A stretch of 64,000 nucleotides of DNA from Rhyzopertha dominica (taxonomy: Eukaryota; Arthropoda; Insecta; Coleoptera; Bostrichidae): NCBI GenBank assembly GCA_025024175.1, contig QCXZ01000137.1, positions 10,478,001-10,542,000 on the forward strand, read 5' to 3'. How positions within the stretch are numbered: position 1 is the first letter of the stretch; each line of letters starts with the position of its first letter. This document shows, in pieces, positions 57,930-64,000 of the stretch. The notes beneath the pieces are model-generated. The model had not been told where the DNA came from and did no database searches. It saw only the letters and a list, made by a program, of their open reading frames with translations. The translations under genes and the position numbers were made by a program.

Positions 57930-58580
57930 TATGCAAATTGCTGCCTCCAGATTTCAATTCCGATCCCTCCGCGCACCGCGGGTCAAATCCAGATTTATGT
58001 CCACTACTAATTTTATTTCAAATCCGACCTGTCGGCCCCATTGTTCCCGGCGTAGGAAAAAATCATCGCATTGTTGTTCCCTAGTTCAGGAATGGAATCA
58101 GCGCCCGTCGGCCGTTTGAGGAAGGCCTGTTAGCTCCAAATAAGGCCGCCAGGAATGACACCCGGGTCGATTCCGTCACAGCAACAGCCTGGAACGAAGT
58201 GTCCGATATAAATTAGGTTAGGTTTGGACTTCGGCCGCGGATGATCGTAAATATGTCCCCGAAAGCTACACCAGCGCCTCCTGCGACCACTTTCTGTGGA
58301 AAAAAAACCAAAAGCACGAACCGGGATAGAAAGGTTTTAAGAAGAATTATTACCCGTAAAAAGCTTTTGTGATTCACGCTCTCGGTTTTTATATTACAGG
58401 AAATTTGAGGCGTCCGGGACCCAAGTTGGGAAGTTTTATTGTGGACGTGCATTTGTACCGTGAGGACTCTCGAGTTATTCGGCTGTGAAGGTGCGAACGG
58501 TGAACGTATTAAAGTTTAATGTTTCTTGGAAGGTGGTGAATAAAAGCGTCGGTAAACAAGGCAACTGCACGGCATTTTTG
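57930..58580. promoter_or_regulatory. GC/CpG-richer island 18
   Basis: CpG-rich DNA with CCGCGCACCGCGGGTC, GCCCGTCGGCCGTTTG, GACACCCGGGTCGATTCCG and TTCGGCCGCGGATGATCG. Overlapping frames of 62-79 codons on both strands are compositional. Candidate regulatory element. Confidence 0.35.
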
Positions 58581-58584
58581 CATG

Positions 58585-59525
58585 TTTAGGATTCAGAAAT
58601 CTTGCGGTAAATCAAGTTGGGTAGTGCTTGTCTTGTGGACTGACACTATCGAGGACTGCGAATACACAATAACAAAATCAGGACACCTTTGTAGCTCTCA
58701 GCGATTCGGCATTCTTTTTTAAGCGACTGGCAAAGCGCACTTTACAATTTTGTACACCAGATATTCATACATTAACTCTACTGATTGCAATTTTTTTTTC
58801 TCAATCTTCTTCTTACGGAATTCTTATTTAAACTTTCGTATTTTGCGTGCGAAACGAATTTAAAAATTTAAATGTAGCTTGAATTATAAAAAAACACCTA
58901 CAATACGTTTGTTAAACAACCACGGAAAATTAAATAAATGCATAACAGCGCATATATATAGTATACATACGCACATGCAGTGTTGTTCTTCCATAACTTA
59001 TATACTACGATAAAAAAGCAAAAGATTTTGAGCCTACCCAAGAAAAAACATTAATTTATAGCAAAAAAAGTTTTGTTAGTTGCTGATATAGAACTTGCAT
59101 GAGATTTGAAACTAAATTGCACAACATTACGATTTAAGTTATGATATCTAGAGGAATCGTGTGAGCGAATTTTATATAGCGACTATGTTCTTCCACTAGA
59201 TTAAAGAAGATCATAATACATTATCAGTATGCCAAATTAATAGGATCTAAATATACACATAAAAAAATAGTTCTCTCAAAAACTCCAGAAATCACTGTCT
59301 TACATCCCGGGAAACAAACATCTACCTTTCTATATTCGTAATGTGGGGAAATGGCCCATGGCAAATGTTTAGACAAAACTTGTCCACGGCATTTTGTAAC
59401 TAAGTTGCTCGTTACTCTTTATTTGTAAGTTTTAGAGCGGATTGCTGTTATGGTGGCCAGGTGGCGTCCGGTAGCGTTACATTTCGTAAACTTTGATGTA
59501 TATATGCCCCTTTGACCTAAAATTT
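58585..59525. other. AT-rich DNA, nothing recognised
   Basis: No frame or repeat recognised. Confidence 0.4.
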
Positions 59526-59532
59526 GAATATG

Positions 59533-59605
59533 GTTTTGATGGTGCAAAGATTAGCAAAATAGGTTAGCCATCAAAAGGTCCCGGGTTCAAATCCTGGTCA
59601 AAGCT
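59533..59605 (+). ncRNA. tRNA-like sequence 1 (pseudo-tRNA or SINE head)
   Basis: Its 73 bases fit tRNA geometry exactly. GTTTTGA (1-7) pairs with TCAAAGC (66-72), with one wobble. CCGGG/CCTGG (49-53/61-65) forms a T arm around TTCAAAT with one wobble. The D stem GTGC/GCAA makes three of four pairs. A box A-like TAGCAAAATAGG and box B GGTTCAAATCC are present. The anticodon stem is poor (about 3 of 5 pairs) and the anticodon position reads AGC. It is unlikely to be a working tRNA and more likely a tRNA-derived repeat. Confidence 0.55.
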
Positions 59606-59829
59606 GGCAGCACCTTATCATTAATATATTTACCTTCAAAAAACCCTATTAAATATCCTTATAATTATTATATATCATAAAGGTAATATGGAGTGATCAC
59701 GTGAATTGTATATGTATCTTGCACGTTATCGGATTTTATGCTGTTTATTCAAGTCGGACTTAATCTGTACAACAAATTTTTGACTTCTGAACAATTAATT
59801 AAAAAATTGTGTAATGATTATGGCTTAAA

Positions 59830-59902
59830 CATTACGTGAAGATGTGGTTAGCACGTTTGACTAGTAATCAAAAGAAACCGGGTTCAAATCCTTTGATATC
59901 CG
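59830..59902 (+). ncRNA. tRNA-like sequence 2 (pseudo-tRNA-Thr or SINE head)
   Basis: Aligned without gaps to sequence 1 over the 45 bases from GTTAGC to AAATCC. The anticodon arm is perfect here: TTTGA and TCAAA pair at positions 27-31/39-43 around the loop CTAGTAA, giving anticodon AGT (Thr). The T arm keeps three of five pairs and the acceptor stem is lost. With sequence 1 it suggests a tRNA-derived SINE family or a locally duplicated tRNA pseudogene. Confidence 0.55.
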
Positions 59903-59904
59903 AA

Positions 59905-60300
59905 GTCAGTTAATAATAATTAAATACAACAAAATTACATCAGGCAAATAGAACAGCGACAAAAGTGTGGCATTAAAACACCTTTTTTAATAGACGTGCC
60001 AACCAAACTAAACTCACACCTAATATAAAGTTAAAAAATGGAAAAGGAGAGAAATGATGATAAAGTAATACGAACGAAGGGTAGAGTAAAGAGTGTACAG
60101 CAAAATAAAGAAATAAAGTACTAACGCAATAACAGTAATATAATTATCGTGATAAGTGCCTCAGCACCGCTCAACCTTTTTTTAATTAGTTTTAAAGGCG
60201 TTGTGGGAAAACGTAAAATTTTCACCTTCAGTAAGTTGATGGAATTTTCAACTACACATGAAAGGTTTTGATATTCTTGGAAAGACACTTATCAACTGAT
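59905..60300. other. AT-rich DNA, nothing recognised
   Basis: May include the non-tRNA body of a SINE, but I see no poly-A or repeat tail. Confidence 0.3.
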
Positions 60301-60309
60301 CTTACGTCA

Positions 60310-60705
60310 TACAGGTGTCCATTAAAAGTTCCAAAACTTTAGCTGCATCTATTAAACGTATTAAATTTAGTGCCAAGGAAATTTCATTATGCTTGTTGTA
60401 TAAGTTGTATCACTGTCACTACCAAAATTCAATGTTGTAGATTTCAATTATTCAAGATTGCAGATCATTAGTGACGACTTCATTAGCATAAACACACTTG
60501 GACTTGGCAAAAGATAATAAATTTGCGAGTCGTCGGCAAGCAAATGATAACCGCTGTACTTCAAGCTGTTTCTACAAATATTAAACGTGTAAATAACGAA
60601 TGGAAGTGCAAGCAGTGTGTTGCCCTGCGGCACACCACAAGGCAGCATTCACTATGGGGAAGCAATCCCATCAACAAGAACATTCTGCATTCTGTCAGAC
60701 AGAAA
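60310..60705 (-). pseudogene. LINE reverse-transcriptase core fragment
   Basis: Minus strand from 60700 down: SDRMQNVLVDGIASP, two stops, then LPCGVPQGN (the GVPQG motif), FVIYTFNI and YHLLADDSQIYYLLP (60545-60590, the catalytic xADD motif). After a shift comes an ISLALNLI..DAAKVLELL stretch near 60315-60370, where the N.LxLNxxKTxxL region is expected. It is an internal RT piece of a jockey/CR1-type LINE, and neither element end is present. The 77- and 81-codon plus frames here are shadows. Confidence 0.8.
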
Positions 60706-60777
60706 AGAATGCAATTAATTTTATTGTGGCTATACTACACATCCGGTATAGTGTAGCTTTACTAATCGGATTTTGTG

Positions 60778-60779
<2 letters not shown>

Positions 60780-60842
<63 letters not shown>
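60780..60842. repeat. (TA)n microsatellite
   Basis: About 31 uninterrupted TA dinucleotides just upstream, in LINE orientation, of the RT fragment. Confidence 0.95.
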
Positions 60843-60844
<2 letters not shown>

Positions 60845-61089
60845 AATGCTTTGGAATAGTCCACGTGGAACGCTGAACATTTTTGCGATTTCTTGCATTT
60901 CTAATTGATCATTGCTCATAATGGCAAGTTCAACTTTCATCAAAATTTCATATATAGTTACTGTTTTTTCAGAGAAGAAGCTTCAATTACTTAACTGCTT
61001 CATGAAACGTTAATAAGAGCACAAAGCTGTTAGTTTCACTGCAATAATGCCAAAAAAAAAAGACTTGAGACGTATTTAGCCCGAAATAG

Positions 61090-61720
61090 TAGTCAATGAC
61101 AAAAGGCAATAGAATTATTTGTATTCTTCCCTCCTCGACGGTTGCTGTATTACGTCGAGTATTATAACAACGTTATTACAGTGTCGCATACGCAGTTGCA
61201 AATAGAGGTCTGCTTGCACAAAAAATCTCGTAGCATAAAACTGCTCGTCTAAGTTTCTCAATTTAGCGCGATGAGCTCTTCCTTACGGAACACTAATCTC
61301 ACGCACCTATTTAATTTAACTGAATTGCAGTTAAACATCTCAGACTCGACTCATTTTCGGATGTTTGATCACAAGTAGTACGCGAAAGTAAAACAGACGA
61401 CAAAAAGTTTCTCTGCCGAGCTGACGACGTCTTCTTAGCTTCTCTTTGATCTTGGGTTGTTTATATTTGCTCTAATTGCCACTTTCTTTCGCCTCGTTCA
61501 TGTTCTCCGTAATTAAAAACGATTAATGCCTTTGACTAAAGGTGCACCCTAGCTGATGGCAGTCAAGTGGAATGCGCAGAGAACTTACTTCAAATTGCGT
61601 CGCGTAAAACTTTGTACGTACACCTGCTCATATTAGTCATAGCGGGATGAAATTAGTTGCTTAACAAAGGATTATCTTGAGCTGAGACTCGTCAACTTGT
61701 GCATGAAGTTTGTCAGTCTT
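61090..61720. promoter_or_regulatory. GC/CpG-richer island 19
   Basis: Moderately GC-richer non-coding DNA with GTGTCGCATACGCAG, GCGCGATGAGC, CGAGCTGACGACGTC and CCGTAATTAAAAACGATTAATG. No coding similarity. Candidate regulatory element, weaker than the others. Confidence 0.25.
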
Positions 61721-61724
61721 TCGT

Positions 61725-64000
61725 ATTTTAACAGTACGGTAAAAGGCAGCATGAAAGAAGGTAGTAAAACTCGTACGTTTTGTGCACACGTTTAAGAAAT
61801 TCTAGCTACTGATTAAAACTCGAATTTTGTTTAAAATACATATTTTTATTTCGGAGATGTTAGTGTTTTTTAAAATATTATACTTAAAGATCATTTAATT
61901 TGAACAGTCAACTGAGAACTTCAGCACGCAGCTTATGACTTAAATACACTATCTTTTCTTTTGTTAAGTGGTAGCTATTGTAGTTTATTTTAAGTAGTTA
62001 AGAGGTTTACTAAAATATTCCAGATAAGCATATGATTAATAAAAGTACTTTATTTATTTTGTTTTTTCAGTTGTTGTGTATTTAATTTTCCGAACGACAT
62101 AGATGTGCGGGCGATTCTAATGAATGAGGTTCCTGTTGTTATTCGATTTATAAGTATTGACAAAATACTTATTCACACAATCCATGTACTTTTCCATATC
62201 GATTTATTTTGGTGTTGAATATGCAAAATCCTTTAATCATGTAGACACAAAATAATACTAAACCGTCTGTTGGTGTTTGACTTGGGCCAAATAATGAAAA
62301 GATAAACAATTTTGATAGAAGACCAATCACACGAAAAAATTAAATATGATATTACTTTTAAACCTCAATCATCCAGATGCTCTGAAGAATTCATCAGCAC
62401 TACTAAATTGAAATATGCAATTGTGTACTTATTAAGGCTTGCGAGTGCTAGCTCTTATTATTCATGACTGCAAGACTTCTCATTTCTGAATTACTAATTC
62501 CAATTCGTTATGCCAGCAATCTGCATTCGAAACGGCAGCATGGCAATTACAATTTTTGAGTAATTGCGCGCGGTTCAGAACCTCTCTCTGTCTGCATAAG
62601 GCTTTAATTCGATGAATTACAGCATCATCATTGTCCATCTGCTGTGCAGACCACCTAGGACGACGGTAGCAATAGACGGTAGAGATATTAGAAATTCATA
62701 TGTAAAGTGGTACCACATCGAAAACGGAAATCACATATCACGTCAACTTTTATTTACCGAATGCTGGAACGCCGAGGTGCGCTTCGAATCAAAATACTCC
62801 TCGTGACGCCTGCTTGATATTCTTACCAAAACACGCGGCGGCATTATGAAAATATTGATGCAGCGCCAATGAAGCATAGGAAGTAGTAGTTCAGCGTGCT
62901 GGAATATGGCCCCTAGAGTAAAGCAAAACCGCAGGCTACTTGGAGCTGGCTGAATAACATTTGTGATTATTGTTATAAAATTAGGACGGAATAACATGAT
63001 TAAAAGGAATAAGAATCGCGGGTAATAAATGTATTACGCGTACATTTATTGGAAATGTAATGTGATAACAAATTATGTCAGAAATTAACTAAAAAGTTAC
63101 TAGAGAAAAATACAATTCAATTATAAAAGACTGCGTAGTTACAAAAAATTAAACCACGTAACTTATTGATAACAAGAGCTCATAACGGAAACAACAATAA
63201 TCATGAATAGACACCAATATTTTAAAAAATCTACTCACCTTTTGAATGATTCTGATACATACATAAAAATTGATAATGCCTCACTATAAAAATACAAAAT
63301 TAAACTAACAATTTAGTTAATGTAATAACTAAATAAGAAAATACAGAAAACAGTTAATGTGTAATAATGGGTTGACACCAAGAATGTATTTCATACCTAA
63401 AATGCATGAAACTAAAGTACCACTTAGATCGATGGTTAGTTGTATTGGTTCTCCACTATAAAACATTACTAAATATATCTTGAGTTTACTGGCTTATGCC
63501 TTTGACGCAAATAATACTGTTTCAAAGATTTTTTTCAGTTGGTGTCAGAACTGCAGCATACTAAAATACCACATGTTTATGTATTAATATCATTAGATGC
63601 AATATCACTAGCACTAGCAACATTCCTACTTATCTCACTATCAGCATAATTTAAAAAAAGATTGGAAAAAATACAAGAAAAATGCTCATTGGGCTGTAGA
63701 CTATTTGTTGAGTTTCTGAACCATTGTTTTCAAAACAATTATTTCGAATTTAATGGTCAATATTATAGGCATAGTTATATGACAATTGCAAAACGAATGT
63801 ATTAAATAATTACAGTTACCGTTTTACAAAAGATGTTCATAATATAATTACTTGCACCCATTTAATACATGATAAATTAAATTCTTTTCATGCAAAAATA
63901 CAATACACGGTAGAAATTTTTAGATGTCAAGTTAATTCGTTAACAAGAAAATGTTATAATATTTTATTGGTGCCAAAAATCAACTTTCTCGCTAAGGTAC
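61725..64000. other. AT-rich DNA, nothing recognised
   Basis: Frames at 62612-62806 and 62743-62997 (64 and 84 codons on opposite strands) have no domain I recognise. A RLEKIQEKC-like translation near 63660 faintly recalls LINE RT C-termini but is too short to call. Confidence 0.4.

Noticed and set aside
1..64000. CRISPR arrays, bacterial operons, rRNA genes and telomeric TTAGG arrays
   Set aside because: None seen. The 32-bp array at 46730-47024 has no spacers and is a plain tandem repeat.

Overview
The window reads as animal, most likely insect, nuclear DNA. It is visibly AT-rich, has no operon-like packing and no open reading frame longer than about 190 codons, and carries eroded copies of Tc1/mariner-type transposons, jockey/CR1-like and endonuclease-type LINEs and a Penelope-like element, together with several short inverted-repeat elements. 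I could not recognise a single host protein-coding exon. Isolated single N bases (for example near 740, 4662, 12455, 21583 and 37642) point to a draft consensus. The species cannot be named from this sequence.

Three layers alternate. (1) Long AT-rich stretches with no recognisable signal. (2) About nineteen shorter islands of roughly 200-900 bp that are GC/CpG-richer than their surroundings (for example 5180-6120, 8815-9380, 11090-11830, 14735-15075, 21615-22030, 28230-28640, 31920-32335, 44870-45370, 53190-53580, 57930-58580). They lack coding signatures and are rich in TAATTA-, CATAAA- and GATAA-like words. Two of them share a near-identical block of 65-68 bp (5991-6058 and 8881-8945). This looks like a gene desert with clustered cis-regulatory elements, but that is inference. 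(3) Mobile-element debris. Five transposase remnants lie at 7500-8315(-), 15500-16226(+), 17545-18085(+), 20360-21140(-) and 48040-48440(+). Five LINE fragments lie at 12890-13900(-), 34190-35170(+), 40860-42515(+), 54840-55735(+) and 60310-60705(-). A Penelope-like element with RT and GIY-YIG remnants and a hammerhead-like core lies at 51150-51960(-). Short elements with inverted ends occur at 475-1195, 21269-21601 (second copy 37850-38462), 47021-47851 and 56823-57577.

The most unusual signals are these. A hairpin of two 76-nt arms (29339-29511) has all ten transition differences between its arms oriented to give G.U pairs in the minus-strand RNA. An array of about nine 32-bp palindromic units (46730-47024) is organised as a 96-bp triplet and abuts an element with inverted ends. 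The 65-68 bp non-coding block is duplicated 2.9 kb apart. Hammerhead-ribozyme-like cores occur beside a Penelope-like element and at two sites without a recognisable element. Two tRNA-like sequences share the same internal spacing 297 bp apart.
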